Part shown: positions 8,456-16,751 of the stretch, piece by piece | How the letters are laid out: every line of letters begins with the position of its first letter | How positions within the stretch are numbered: the stretch's first letter is position 1 | From: Chitinophagaceae bacterium | GTDB lineage: Bacteria > Bacteroidota > Bacteroidia > Chitinophagales > Chitinophagaceae | DNA length: 64,000 bases | Direction: 5' to 3' | NCBI GenBank assembly: GCA_019638595.1 | Contig: JAHBTJ010000013.1 | Location: 62,001 to 126,000, forward strand | The notes under the pieces: generated by a model | The model's input: the letters and a program-made list of their open reading frames with translations, nothing else | The model's database searches: none | Told to the model about the DNA's origin: nothing | Position numbers and translations under genes: made by a program

Positions 8456-10584
8456 TTTAGATTTAATTTTTTGATTTTTAAGAAACTTGCGTTAATAGCC
8501 ACTACAATGGTGCTTACGCTCATCAGCACAGCACCCATAGCGGGACTTAAAATAAATTTTGGATAGAGGACACCTGCTGCAAGTGGAATTGCCACGACGT
8601 TGTAACCCACCGCCCATATCAGGTTCTGCACCATTTTTTTGTAGGTGAGTTTACCGAAGTCAATCAGCTTAACTACATCCCTGGGATCACTGTCCACCAA
8701 TATGATGTCCGCTGTTTCGGCAGCCACATCCGTACCGGAACCTACGGCAATACCCACGTCTGCCTGCGCCAGTGCAGGCGCATCATTGACACCATCACCT
8801 GTCATGGCAACCACTTCACCTTTATCCTGGAACTCTTTTACCTTTTCCTGCTTGTTATGGGGCAGCACATTTGCCAAATAACCGTCCATTCCTAATTTTC
8901 CGGCCACCGCAGCAGCGATCCTGTCATTGTCCCCGGTGAGCAAAAAGGACTTAATGCCCATTTTTTTGAGTTCATCAACTGCCTGTCCGGAACCCTCCCG
9001 GATGCTGTCTGCCAAAGTGATGATGCCGATTACCTGATTTTCGATGAGAACGAAGTTGACCGTTTCGGCTTCCTGGTTGATTTCTGCTGGAATTTCCGGT
9101 AAGGAAAGGTGGTTTTCTTTGAAATAATTTGGCCCCGCAGCTACTACATTTTTCCCTTTGACAACACCTTTAACACCGATGCCCTGCATATAGCTGAAGT
9201 TTTCAGACTTCCATAAGGCAAGGCCCTTTTCTTTTAATATTGCCATGATGCCTTTTGCTATATGGTGTTCCGAATTTTGCTGTACTGCGGCAGCATACTG
9301 GATCACTTCATCAGCCTTATACTCGTCCGTTAACGGGATCACTTTTTCCACTGCATGGGAACCTTTAGTGAGCGTTCCGGTTTTATCAAAAATGACGGTA
9401 GATAGCTTCCGGGTTGTTTCAAATGCCGTCCGGTTGCGAATGAGCAGACCATTGGTTGCCGAAAGTGTGGTGGAAATGGCGACCACCAACGGGATAGCCA
9501 CACCCAATGCGTGCGGGCAGGCGGTTACCATGACCGTCACCATCCTTTCAAGGGCAAAGGCAGTATCACCACTGCTGGCAAACCAATAAACGAATGTGCC
9601 TATGCCAACGGCAATGGCAATAAAGGTGAGCCATTTGGCTACTTTGTCAGCAAGGTTCTGCGTATTGGACTTAGTGGCCTGCGCCTCCTGTACCAGGTTA
9701 ATCACCCGGTTCAGGTAGCTGTCTTTTCCTACTGCTGTTACCTTTACCTTCAACGCACCGTCGCCATTGATAGATCCTGCGATCACCTTACTGTTCGTTT
9801 CCTTTTTTACGGGAACACTTTCCCCGGTAAGCATACTTTCGTTGATGTAAGAAACACCCTCCAGTACCAAGCCGTCCGCCGGAATTTTTTCCCCCGGCTT
9901 TATGATAACCGTTTCATTGCTTTGCAACTCTTCGAGCTTTATTTTTACGGCTTCTCCGTTTCGTTCAACGGTGACATCGTTTGGCAGTAAGGCCACCAGT
10001 GATTGTAATGCCCGGGAAGCAGCCATCTGGGAACGCATTTCCAGCCAATGCCCCAAAAGCATGATGTCGATAAGGGTTGCCAGTTCCCAAAAGAAATCCA
10101 TGCCCTGCAGGCCAAACACCACGGCCACCGAATAGATGTAGGCTACGGATATGGCGATGGCAACAAGTGTCATCATCCCTATGGCTTTTGCTTTCATCTC
10201 GCCCATCATTCCCTTCAGGAAGGGGAAGCCTCCATAGAGATAAATTGTTGTTCCGAGTGCCAGCAATACATATTTATCGCCGGTGAAAGCAAGGCTGAAA
10301 CCCAACCATTGCTGTATCATATGTGATAACAGCAGGATAGGAACTGTAATGACCAGGCTTACCCAAAAGCGTTTCAGGAAATCGCCGGTATGATGCCCTG
10401 CATGCTTATTAAAGCCCTCTTTTTCATGATCATGAGAAGAATGCTCAGCATGCCCATGTCCTGATGTATGCTTATGAGAAGCTGATGTACTGCCAACTGG
10501 CACCAATGTCATACCGCAGAGCGGGCATTTGCCCGGTTCGTCTTTTAGTACCTGCGGATGCATCGGACAAGTGTATTTATTCAT
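8452..10584 (-). CDS. copB: CPH-type P1B ATPase, copper exporter (CopB-like)
   Basis: Cytoplasmic-membrane P-type ATPase, 710 residues, that uses ATP to export copper. The N-terminus carries a heavy-metal-binding domain (YTCPMHPQ...CPLCGM, residues 4-25) and then a His-rich stretch. The transmembrane metal motif is TACPHALG (about residue 355). This CPH form marks the P1B-3 CopB group, usually assigned to Cu(II) or Cu(I). Phosphorylation motif DKTGTLTKG (about 398) and hinge MTGDGVNDAPALAQADVG are intact. It differs from the CPC-type pump at 14016-16436, so the locus encodes both classes. Start ATG; its stop overlaps the propeller start. Confidence 0.95.
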   Translation of the reverse strand: MNKYTCPMHPQVLKDEPGKCPLCGMTLVPVGSTSASHKHTSGHGHAEHSSHDHEKEGFNKHAGHHTGDFLKRFWVSLVITVPILLLSHMIQQWLGFSLAFTGDKYVLLALGTTIYLYGGFPFLKGMMGEMKAKAIGMMTLVAIAISVAYIYSVAVVFGLQGMDFFWELATLIDIMLLGHWLEMRSQMAASRALQSLVALLPNDVTVERNGEAVKIKLEELQSNETVIIKPGEKIPADGLVLEGVSYINESMLTGESVPVKKETNSKVIAGSINGDGALKVKVTAVGKDSYLNRVINLVQEAQATKSNTQNLADKVAKWLTFIAIAVGIGTFVYWFASSGDTAFALERMVTVMVTACPHALGVAIPLVVAISTTLSATNGLLIRNRTAFETTRKLSTVIFDKTGTLTKGSHAVEKVIPLTDEYKADEVIQYAAAVQQNSEHHIAKGIMAILKEKGLALWKSENFSYMQGIGVKGVVKGKNVVAAGPNYFKENHLSLPEIPAEINQEAETVNFVLIENQVIGIITLADSIREGSGQAVDELKKMGIKSFLLTGDNDRIAAAVAGKLGMDGYLANVLPHNKQEKVKEFQDKGEVVAMTGDGVNDAPALAQADVGIAVGSGTDVAAETADIILVDSDPRDVVKLIDFGKLTYKKMVQNLIWAVGYNVVAIPLAAGVLYPKFILSPAMGAVLMSVSTIVVAINASFLKIKKLNLK

Positions 10585-10595
10585 AACAAGGGGTT

Positions 10596-10907
10596 TTAAA
10601 ATTTATGTGCATTTAATTTTTTTGCCATCTCATGGGTCATCACACCGGCATAAGTACCATAGGCATCAACAAGTACCCCTTTGTTCTTACCGTCATTGGA
10701 CGATATCGCGTACACGACTGCATTGTTATCAGGACTGCTGTCGAGGCTTTCAAACCTATGTGTTTCCGTTACCGTAAAATCCTTCGGTTTTAGCTTCAGG
10801 CTCCTTGATGCACAGTACAGGCAGTCCGGTAACAGACTAAAGTCCATACTGTACCCACGTTGTCTCAGTTCTTTGAGCGCCTGCACCATGTCATCGTACT
10901 GTACCAT
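10596..10907 (-). CDS. Small conserved protein (often labelled phosphoribosylpyrophosphate synthetase-like)
   Basis: A 103-residue soluble protein. Its pattern (YDDMVQALKELRQRGYSMDF, PDCLYC, ETHRFES, GVLVDAYGTYAG) matches a small family widespread in Bacteroidota. Databases often name that family phosphoribosylpyrophosphate synthetase, although it lacks the length and PRPP loop of a true synthetase. The two cysteines in CLYC could bind metal. It lies between the copper ATPase and the HMA-DUF3347 gene with gaps of 11 and 14 bases. Function unknown. Confidence 0.7.
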   Translation of the reverse strand: MVQYDDMVQALKELRQRGYSMDFSLLPDCLYCASRSLKLKPKDFTVTETHRFESLDSSPDNNAVVYAISSNDGKNKGVLVDAYGTYAGVMTHEMAKKLNAHKF

Positions 10908-10921
10908 AGCGTTCAGATCTG

Positions 10922-11827
10922 TTATTTAATGGTTTCTACCGTACTGCCGCAGCTAAGCATTTGTGAGCCATAGAATGGATTTTTAATTACATTCTCCTTA
11001 CTCAGCCAATTGGCTCCCTTGCCTCCATTATACATAGGGCAATGCTGGTAGTAAACGGGAATGTCCTGCTTGGAGACTTTCGCCAGTTCGTAGATATTAC
11101 CTGAAAGTGCTGCGAAGCCATTTCTTTGTTTGGCTACATCTTTTGATGTTGAAATACTCGTTGCATTGGCCGCTAAGTCTTTCATTACTTTCATCCAGGC
11201 AGTATGTTCCTGTGCCGACAGCTTATTCATATCTACTGCTTTGATGGCTGCTGCCAATTCAGTGGCTTTGGCGGACGCGGTGGCAGCGTCGGTCTTTACC
11301 AGGGCATCTTTCACTGAAAAGTAGCTGTCAAATACCGGTTTTAGCGGTGACTGATCCTGGGGGTCCGTCGTTTTAGCTGAGGCATCCATTTTACTGTGAT
11401 CATGATTGCCGTGCTCTGTTTTCATGCCGGTCATATCCATACCCGCCATATCCTTACCCGCCTCTTTATTTTTGGCAACCGTCTTCAAGGGTCTATCGTA
11501 CTGGCAGCAGCCAGCCAGTTTTGCATATACGTCATCGGGAGCGCGGAACTTCTCATTGTCATACCCGGCTAAAGCAATACGCTTCAGGATTTCATCCTGG
11601 TTTGTTCTGTCGCTGTCGTAAGTGAGTGTAGCCACTTTGGTGTCTTTATTCCAGTCCACGCTGGCTACCTTCTTTACATTACCTGCTTTTTCGATGGTGG
11701 TTTTACACATTTCACAATTACCGTAGATCTTCACGGTTTCCGTTTTCGCATTCTTTATCTGTGCAAAACCGTTAATTGATGATAGTAATACAGCGATTAC
11801 CATCACCATTTTCGATAATGATTTCAT
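10922..11827 (-). CDS. Exported HMA-domain plus DUF3347 fusion protein
   Basis: A 301-residue protein with a signal peptide (1-22, cleavage near GFAQ). A heavy-metal-associated domain follows, with ligand motif GNCEMC (about residues 36-41). Then come a Met/His linker (MAGMDMTGMKTEHGNHDHSK) and a DUF3347 domain ending NPFYGSQMLSCG. The fusion places a CopZ-like fold in the periplasm next to the DUF3347 domain, suggesting periplasmic copper capture or transfer (inference). It resembles the lipoprotein at 6618-7274 but carries the extra HMA module. It is the first gene of the downstream run and has an inverted repeat 82-107 bases upstream. Confidence 0.88.
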   Translation of the reverse strand: MKSLSKMVMVIAVLLSSINGFAQIKNAKTETVKIYGNCEMCKTTIEKAGNVKKVASVDWNKDTKVATLTYDSDRTNQDEILKRIALAGYDNEKFRAPDDVYAKLAGCCQYDRPLKTVAKNKEAGKDMAGMDMTGMKTEHGNHDHSKMDASAKTTDPQDQSPLKPVFDSYFSVKDALVKTDAATASAKATELAAAIKAVDMNKLSAQEHTAWMKVMKDLAANATSISTSKDVAKQRNGFAALSGNIYELAKVSKQDIPVYYQHCPMYNGGKGANWLSKENVIKNPFYGSQMLSCGSTVETIK

Positions 11828-11908
11828 AATAATTACTTTTTTAGAAACGGGGTATTAGCAACCCCTTTCCTGGTTAAAGTTTTGAATAAATGATACAAAT
11901 AGGGGAAG

Positions 11909-11934
11909 TTCAAAAGCGGAGAGTTGCTTTTGAA
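11909..11934. promoter_or_regulatory. Inverted repeat upstream of the HMA-DUF3347 gene
   Basis: TTCAAAAGC, 8-base spacer, GCTTTTGAA: a perfect 9-bp inverted repeat, 82-107 bases upstream of the ATG at 11827. No T-run follows on the minus strand, so it looks more like a protein-binding site than a terminator. The binding protein is unknown. Confidence 0.4.
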
Positions 11935-11941
11935 AGGGCAC

Positions 11942-11965
11942 ACCTATGGCTATCAGGCCATAGGT
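11942..11965 (-). terminator. Hairpin after the Cys-rich gene
   Basis: ACCTATGGC, six-base loop, GCCATAGGT: a perfect 9-bp stem that begins directly after the stop codon of the gene ending at 11966. The T-tract is poor, so termination is likely but not certain. Confidence 0.45.
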
Positions 11966-12355
11966 TTAGCTTATTTTAGGCGGTAGCCAAATGGAGTAAT
12001 AGCCCGAAGAATAACAGGCTTCTTTGAAACCGAATTTTTGCTTTTTAGCTGCTGCAAAAGGATATTTTGCTTTTAAGTCGATGGGGGTTGGTATGCTTAA
12101 AGAAGTTACAGAAGCGCCGCACCTGCAAGAGTTATGTTTACAATTGCCCCCGCAGCCTTTGCCATGCTTGCACTTTTCACAGGATTTATCTTTACAACCT
12201 GCCTGGTGTTCTGCTTTGATGGACTTTTTCTTGGAACACGCAGCTTTCTCGGCCGTTGTTGCATTTTTTGGACAGGCATAACTTAGGTTGGGCATCAGAA
12301 AGAAACCCAAACACAACAGTGTTAAAATGCCTATATGTATTCTCAAATTTTTCAA
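11966..12355 (-). CDS. Exported cysteine-rich small protein
   Basis: Encodes about 130 residues with a hydrophobic signal (KNLRIHIGILTLLCLGFF) ending near SYA. The mature part is very rich in Cys and Lys (CKDKSCEKCKHGKGCGGNC and CRCG) and ends in SIWLPPKIS. The cysteine spacing suggests a periplasmic metal-binding or sequestering protein. No ATG lies before the signal sequence; the likely starts are TTG at 12355 or GTG at 12361, and the frame is open further upstream to 12421. I do not recognise a named family. Confidence 0.6.
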   Translation of the reverse strand: MKNLRIHIGILTLLCLGFFLMPNLSYACPKNATTAEKAACSKKKSIKAEHQAGCKDKSCEKCKHGKGCGGNCKHNSCRCGASVTSLSIPTPIDLKAKYPFAAAKKQKFGFKEACYSSGYYSIWLPPKIS

Positions 12356-12536
12356 CGCCACAAAGTTACAAAGAAGATTCGTTTTTTTAATCGTTTTACA
12401 TCTTTTTGTTATATAAACCAAAAAAAATTACTTACCCTGCTGCCTGTCTTTCTTTAATACGGAAAAAATGCCCTTACCTGAAAACCTAATATATTGAAAG
12501 TCATTGGTAAAATGGGCATTTTTCACCTTTTTATGC

Positions 12537-12758
12537 TTAGGCATTCAACGGCTCTATTGTGAAGCCTGCCTTTTGTACTGTCGATATCACTTCCTGCTCT
12601 GTAATGCCCTCTGACTTCACAGTAAGTACTTTGTCCTTATTGGCTGTGTCCACTTCCCAATGGCAAATGCCCTCTGCATTATCCAAATGCGGCTTTACTG
12701 ATGCGATACAACCGCCACAATTAATGTTTGTCTTGAATTGAAATTCTTTATTTTCCAT
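12537..12758 (-). CDS. copZ: CopZ-like heavy-metal-associated chaperone
   Basis: A 73-residue cytoplasmic HMA-fold protein with metal site NCGGC (residues 13-17) in place of the more common MxCxxC. Hydrophobic pattern and length match copper chaperones that deliver Cu(I) to CPC-type ATPases or to a regulator. It starts at an ATG. Its 5' region is clearly homologous to the 5' region of the copA ATPase gene, so both are probably controlled by the same regulator. The remnant of a second copA lies immediately upstream. Confidence 0.85.
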   Translation of the reverse strand: MENKEFQFKTNINCGGCIASVKPHLDNAEGICHWEVDTANKDKVLTVKSEGITEQEVISTVQKAGFTIEPLNA

Positions 12759-12774
12759 TGCTTAAAAATTTTTA

Positions 12775-12850
12775 CAGTTATCTGATACTGCAAATTTCCA
12801 TAAAATGCTGCATGGCTGTATTACGTAATTTCGGGTTTAATTTATAAGAT
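12775..12850 (-). promoter_or_regulatory. copZ upstream region shared with copA
   Basis: In minus-strand reading this segment shares the blocks AAAT-TTATAAAT, CGTAATA, GCCA, GCATT, AAATTTGCA and TAT, in order and with nearly the same spacing, with the segment upstream of copA at 16451-16530. AAATTTG resembles the end of a TAnnTTTG -7 element. The shared CGTAATA block is a candidate binding site for a common copper regulator. Confidence 0.55.
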
Positions 12851-12900
12851 TTACGGATTTCTTTTCCCCTCTCAACCGCAAGCTATAGCGTTCTATTTCC

Positions 12901-13200
12901 GATCCTGCATTCTTTTGGTTAAGCAGGAGGCTGCTTACGCGGTTAACGGATATATTCCGTTACCGGAAAGCTGATTACATTGTAAAGAAATACCTAAAGC
13001 AGGGCTTGCTTTTGTCTGACAACCTTATGGCTTACGGGATCTCGGCAAGGTCAGAAGAAATGAAGGTATCTGCTAACATCCATTGCGATGTTAATGCCTT
13101 TGTTTTTTGAAGTACTTACATGCTGTCTAAATTCGGTGTTGTTATTATGCACCTTGATAAAGTTTCCTTTTTAGTGACAGCGCTTTTATCAATAATCAGT
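12901..13200 (-). pseudogene. Decayed 3' part of a second copA-type ATPase gene
   Basis: This stretch has no long frame but aligns base by base with the 3' end of the intact copA at about 14085-14380. Shared blocks include GGTTAAGCAGGA, ATTACATTGTAAA, GGTAAGGTC/GGCAAGGTC, AACATCCATTGC and TACTTACAT, in the same order, with an internal deletion of roughly 16 bases. It therefore encodes what was the C-terminal hinge and last membrane segments of a CPC-type ATPase. It sits directly before the copZ promoter, so a copA-copZ tandem probably existed and its copA died. Confidence 0.75.
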
Positions 13201-13205
13201 AGCCA

Positions 13206-13814
13206 TCAACGTTTGTTTGATTTTATCCAATTGCTTAACTCTTGAATTTCTTTTGTCTGGTCGTCAATCATCATCTGTGCCATCGACTTCAATTGAGCGT
13301 TATTGCCAAACATAATGTAGGCTTCTGCGTCTTCAATCGCACTGTTGTGATGTAGAATCAACAGCGTAGCATAGTCATTGTCCAGATCACCGGTTATAAG
13401 CTGAACATCTGCCATCTGATCCATTTTCTTCATGTGGGCCATGTGCTCGGCTGAATGGGCCGGTACAGCGTTATTTACTGACTGTGTGGTTAAGAAATCT
13501 TTCAATTCCTGTATTTCCAGGGTTTGAGCACTAATTACCTTTTGAGAAAACCGCTTTAAAGAGTCATTCTGTCCTTCCTGGCTTTGAACGGTACTCATGT
13601 TTATTGCTCCATCATGGTGCATAATCATCATTTTCGCGAAGTCGATCTCAGGATCGTCGGTCATAGGCATAGCTTCCATTCGGCTCATCATGGCGTGCAA
13701 ACTATCCATCATGCGGTTTTCGTCATGGCTTTGCAGGCGCAGTTCATCACTATTTTTGTTGCAGGCAGCAAGAATGAATATTATCAATGCGGCAATGGGC
13801 ATAATTTTTTTCAT
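13206..13814 (-). CDS. Double DUF305 lipoprotein
   Basis: A 202-residue lipoprotein (lipobox LAAC, residues 15-18) with two tandem DUF305 units. The first has FAKMMIMHHDGAINMS and the second YATLLILHHNSAIEDAEAY. DUF305 proteins are ferritin-like four-helix bundles of unclear chemistry often found beside copper and silver pumps. The paired HH motifs could bind metal. It lies 200 bases downstream of copA. A TATTACG block in that gap recalls the copA/copZ upstream motif, so it may have its own promoter. Confidence 0.85.
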   Translation of the reverse strand: MKKIMPIAALIIFILAACNKNSDELRLQSHDENRMMDSLHAMMSRMEAMPMTDDPEIDFAKMMIMHHDGAINMSTVQSQEGQNDSLKRFSQKVISAQTLEIQELKDFLTTQSVNNAVPAHSAEHMAHMKKMDQMADVQLITGDLDNDYATLLILHHNSAIEDAEAYIMFGNNAQLKSMAQMMIDDQTKEIQELSNWIKSNKR

Positions 13815-14015
13815 AACATAGATTTTAGTAAGGAGGGTAAAAACTGTGCCATTAGCCAGCTTGAGGCTCTATTTAGTTTAATTACGTGTCCTGCGTTGAT
13901 AATGAGCAAACAAGTCCCTGCCTTTTTTAAAAGTTGGACCCAAATATCCCCAATGCCAGTAGATTTATTTGCACATTGTATGTTTTTATGTACGGTTATA
14001 TTACGCGTTTTATCC

Positions 14016-16436
14016 TTACCTATTTTTCCATTTCAGTAGCAGGCTATTGCTGACTACACTTACGCTGCTGAGTGCCATTGCCGCCCCTGCAATCATGGGG
14101 TTAAGCAGGAAGCCATTCACAGGATAAAGGATACCTGCGGCTATCGGAATGCCAATTACATTGTAAATAAACGCCCAAAACAGGTTTTGTTTGATAGTGG
14201 CTACAGTCTGTTTTGACAAGCGTATTGCCTGCGGTATCTTGGTAAGGTCTGAGGAGATGATGGTCATCTTGGCAACATCCATTGCTATATCGCTGCCTTT
14301 GCCCATTGCGATACTTACATCGGCTGTTGCCAAAGCGGTGCTGTCATTAATGCCATCGCCTACCATCGCCACTGTTTTACCCTGCTGTTGCAGTTCTTTC
14401 ACAAAATCGGCTTTGTGCTGTGGCAATACCTCGGCCTTGTAATGCCTGATGCCTGTCTGCTCTGCAATGGATTTTGCGGTAGCGTCATTATCCCCGGTGA
14501 GCATATACAGGTCAATGCCCATATCCTGCATTTCTTTGATGGCCTGTACTGATGTGTCTTTAATCTTATCGGCTATGGCAATGACAGCAAGAGCCTGTTT
14601 GCTGTTTGCAAACCAGATAACGGTTTTGGACTGTTTGCCCCATTCTTCAGCTTTGTCTTGTAATTCGCCGGCAATGGCAATCTTGTTTTCTGCCAACAGC
14701 TTTTTATTTCCTACAAAATAGGTTTCGCCGTTGTGATTGGCTTTTGCCCCTTTACCCGTAATACTGTCGAACAGGGACAAAGAGGTGTTCCCTATCCCTT
14801 CATAGTGTTTTGCCACTGCTTCTGCCAATGGATGCTCCGATTGCTTTTCAATGCTCAACAGCACATTTTTGGCAGCGTCGTCATTATTCAGCCATTGGAT
14901 GCCGGTTACCTGTGGTTTTCCTTCGGTAATGGTTCCCGTTTTATCCAGTACGACGGCATTTATTTTCTTGGCCAGTTCGAGGCTTTCCGCATCTTTAATG
15001 AGGATACCCTTTTCTGCTCCTTTGCCTACGCCCACCATGATAGCCGTAGGCGTGGCCAGTCCCAATGCGCATGGACAGGCAATGACGAGTACGGTGACGG
15101 CTGCCAGTAATCCCTGTACGATCCCGTCATCGCCACCCAGCACCAGCCACAGCAAAAAGGCCAGGATGGCAATGCCCATGACAACCGGAACAAAAATGCC
15201 CGCAATTTTATCTACCAATTTCTGAACAGGCGCTTTGCTTCCCTGTGCATCCTGCACCATTTTGATGATGTGGGCAAGCATGGTCTCTTTACCTACCTTC
15301 ACTGCTTTAAACTGGAAGCTGCCTTTTTGGTTGATCGTTCCTGCAAACACTTTTTCGTTTTCATTTTTAAGTACCGGGACCGGCTCTCCGCTTAACATGC
15401 TTTCATCCACATACGAGCTGCCTGATGTTACCATACCGTCTACAGCAATTTTTTCACCGGGCTTTACCAGTATCACATCACCCGGGTTTACCTCTTCAAT
15501 GGCGGTCTGCTTTTCTGACCCGTCGGCCTGGATCACCATTACGGTTTTAGGTTGTAAGCCCATCAGTTTTTTAATGGCCGATGATGTATTTCCTTTGGCT
15601 TTTTCTTCCAGCAATTTCCCTAACAGGATAAATGCTATGATAACGGCTGCGGCTTCAAAATATACGTGCGCATGCAACCCTCTGTGATGCCAAAAGTCAG
15701 CAAACAGCATATTGAATACGCTGAAGACATAGGCAATCCCCGTACTTAACGCCACGAGCGTGTCCATATTGGCGGAACGGTGTCTGGCCTGTTTCCAGGC
15801 ATTGATAAAGAAATCCCTGCCCAGCCATGCCACAACAGGCGTAGCGAATGCCCACATGATCTGGTTGGCATAAGGTATATCCATGAAGAACATCCCTATC
15901 ACTACCACAGGTAAAGACAGGATGATTGCCCATACGGTTTTAGTCTTCAGCTTGCTGAAGTTTTGGGCGTGGATGGCTTCCAATGTTTCCTGCTGCCTGG
16001 TTTCATCTTCAATCAGTAAATCGTACCCTACGGATTGTACCGCTTTTTGCAACGTTGAAGCGCTGGTCATATTCGGAAGATATTCCACGGTAAGATTCCC
16101 GGTAGCAAAGTTGACGGATGCACTGACTACGCCGGGTTGGTATTTTACGATACTTTCAGCACTTCCTGCACAGGATGCGCAGGTCATTCCCAGGACAGGA
16201 AAAGCTCCCTTAGTGGTGGTAATGTTATACCCGAGATCCTTTACTGCCTTCACCGCTTCGGGTATTGCCTCATGGTCATTTACCGTTATGGCGGCCCTGC
16301 GGTTGTTCAGCTCTACTTTATGGGTGGTGATCCCCTTGACTTGTGCCAGCCCCCTGTCAACGATGGATGCGCAATGGTCACTCTCTACGTTTTCCAAAGG
16401 CAGATAGATGATTTCTTTATTATTATCTGTCGTCAT
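14016..16436 (-). CDS. copA: CPC-type copper-exporting P1B ATPase
   Basis: Cytoplasmic-membrane Cu(I) exporter of about 806 residues. Two HMA folds lie at the N-terminus: the first has only DHCAS and has lost the CxxC site, while the second has GMTCASC (about residues 82-90). The metal gate is ACPCALG (about 453), phosphorylation motif DKTGTITEG (about 497), hinge VGDGINDS. These place it in the P1B-1 group. The frame is open upstream to a TTG at 16463, but the ATG at 16436 is the better start, because alignment with the copZ 5' region puts the promoter between the two. It is the upstream neighbour of the DUF305 lipoprotein. Confidence 0.95.
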   Translation of the reverse strand: MTTDNNKEIIYLPLENVESDHCASIVDRGLAQVKGITTHKVELNNRRAAITVNDHEAIPEAVKAVKDLGYNITTTKGAFPVLGMTCASCAGSAESIVKYQPGVVSASVNFATGNLTVEYLPNMTSASTLQKAVQSVGYDLLIEDETRQQETLEAIHAQNFSKLKTKTVWAIILSLPVVVIGMFFMDIPYANQIMWAFATPVVAWLGRDFFINAWKQARHRSANMDTLVALSTGIAYVFSVFNMLFADFWHHRGLHAHVYFEAAAVIIAFILLGKLLEEKAKGNTSSAIKKLMGLQPKTVMVIQADGSEKQTAIEEVNPGDVILVKPGEKIAVDGMVTSGSSYVDESMLSGEPVPVLKNENEKVFAGTINQKGSFQFKAVKVGKETMLAHIIKMVQDAQGSKAPVQKLVDKIAGIFVPVVMGIAILAFLLWLVLGGDDGIVQGLLAAVTVLVIACPCALGLATPTAIMVGVGKGAEKGILIKDAESLELAKKINAVVLDKTGTITEGKPQVTGIQWLNNDDAAKNVLLSIEKQSEHPLAEAVAKHYEGIGNTSLSLFDSITGKGAKANHNGETYFVGNKKLLAENKIAIAGELQDKAEEWGKQSKTVIWFANSKQALAVIAIADKIKDTSVQAIKEMQDMGIDLYMLTGDNDATAKSIAEQTGIRHYKAEVLPQHKADFVKELQQQGKTVAMVGDGINDSTALATADVSIAMGKGSDIAMDVAKMTIISSDLTKIPQAIRLSKQTVATIKQNLFWAFIYNVIGIPIAAGILYPVNGFLLNPMIAGAAMALSSVSVVSNSLLLKWKNR

Positions 16437-16450
16437 ATTTTGCTGCTTTA

Positions 16451-16530
16451 TTGAATAATGCAAATTTGACCATAATGCCAGTGGCTACTATTACGAAATT
16501 TTGGAATTGATTTATAAAATTTCATGGAAC
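16451..16530 (-). promoter_or_regulatory. copA upstream region shared with copZ
   Basis: Homologous to the copZ upstream region over about 80 bases, including TTATAAAT, CGTAATA, GCATT and AAATTTGCA blocks. This supports co-regulation and also fixes the copA start at 16436. Confidence 0.55.
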
Positions 16531-16589
16531 AGGGTTAACCTTGCCAGGGATACTGTTCGCTGCTATTCCGTTTCATGTTGCCAAAGCAA

Positions 16590-16623
16590 AAACAGGCTGA
16601 TCCGCACGGGAAACAGCCTGTTT
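16590..16623. terminator. Terminator of the first Cus operon
   Basis: AAACAGGCTG, 14-base loop, CAGCCTGTTT: a perfect 10-bp stem. On the minus strand it is followed by a short T-run, and on the plus strand by TGTTTTAAC. It lies after the last adaptor gene and before the copA promoter, the right place to end the Cus transcript. Confidence 0.75.
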
Positions 16624-16642
16624 GTTTTAACTTCTTCACTGG

Positions 16643-16751
16643 TTACCAGTTAAAGTTCAGTGGCACGTTTATTTTGAAACCAAAATTCCTGCCCATAGCA
16701 AATACACCCTGCCTGATAATAACCCGCACAGGCGCACCATCGCCATTAATG
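16643..16751 (-). pseudogene. C-terminal scrap of an outer-membrane receptor-like gene
   Basis: A minus-strand frame that enters from the end of the adaptor gene and stops at 16643 reads INGDGAPVRVIIRQGVFAMG and then RNFGFKINVPLNFNW. The alternating hydrophobic, aromatic-ended tail looks like the last strands of an outer-membrane barrel, such as a TonB-dependent receptor. No start or body remains, so this is a remnant. The family call is tentative. Confidence 0.4.
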
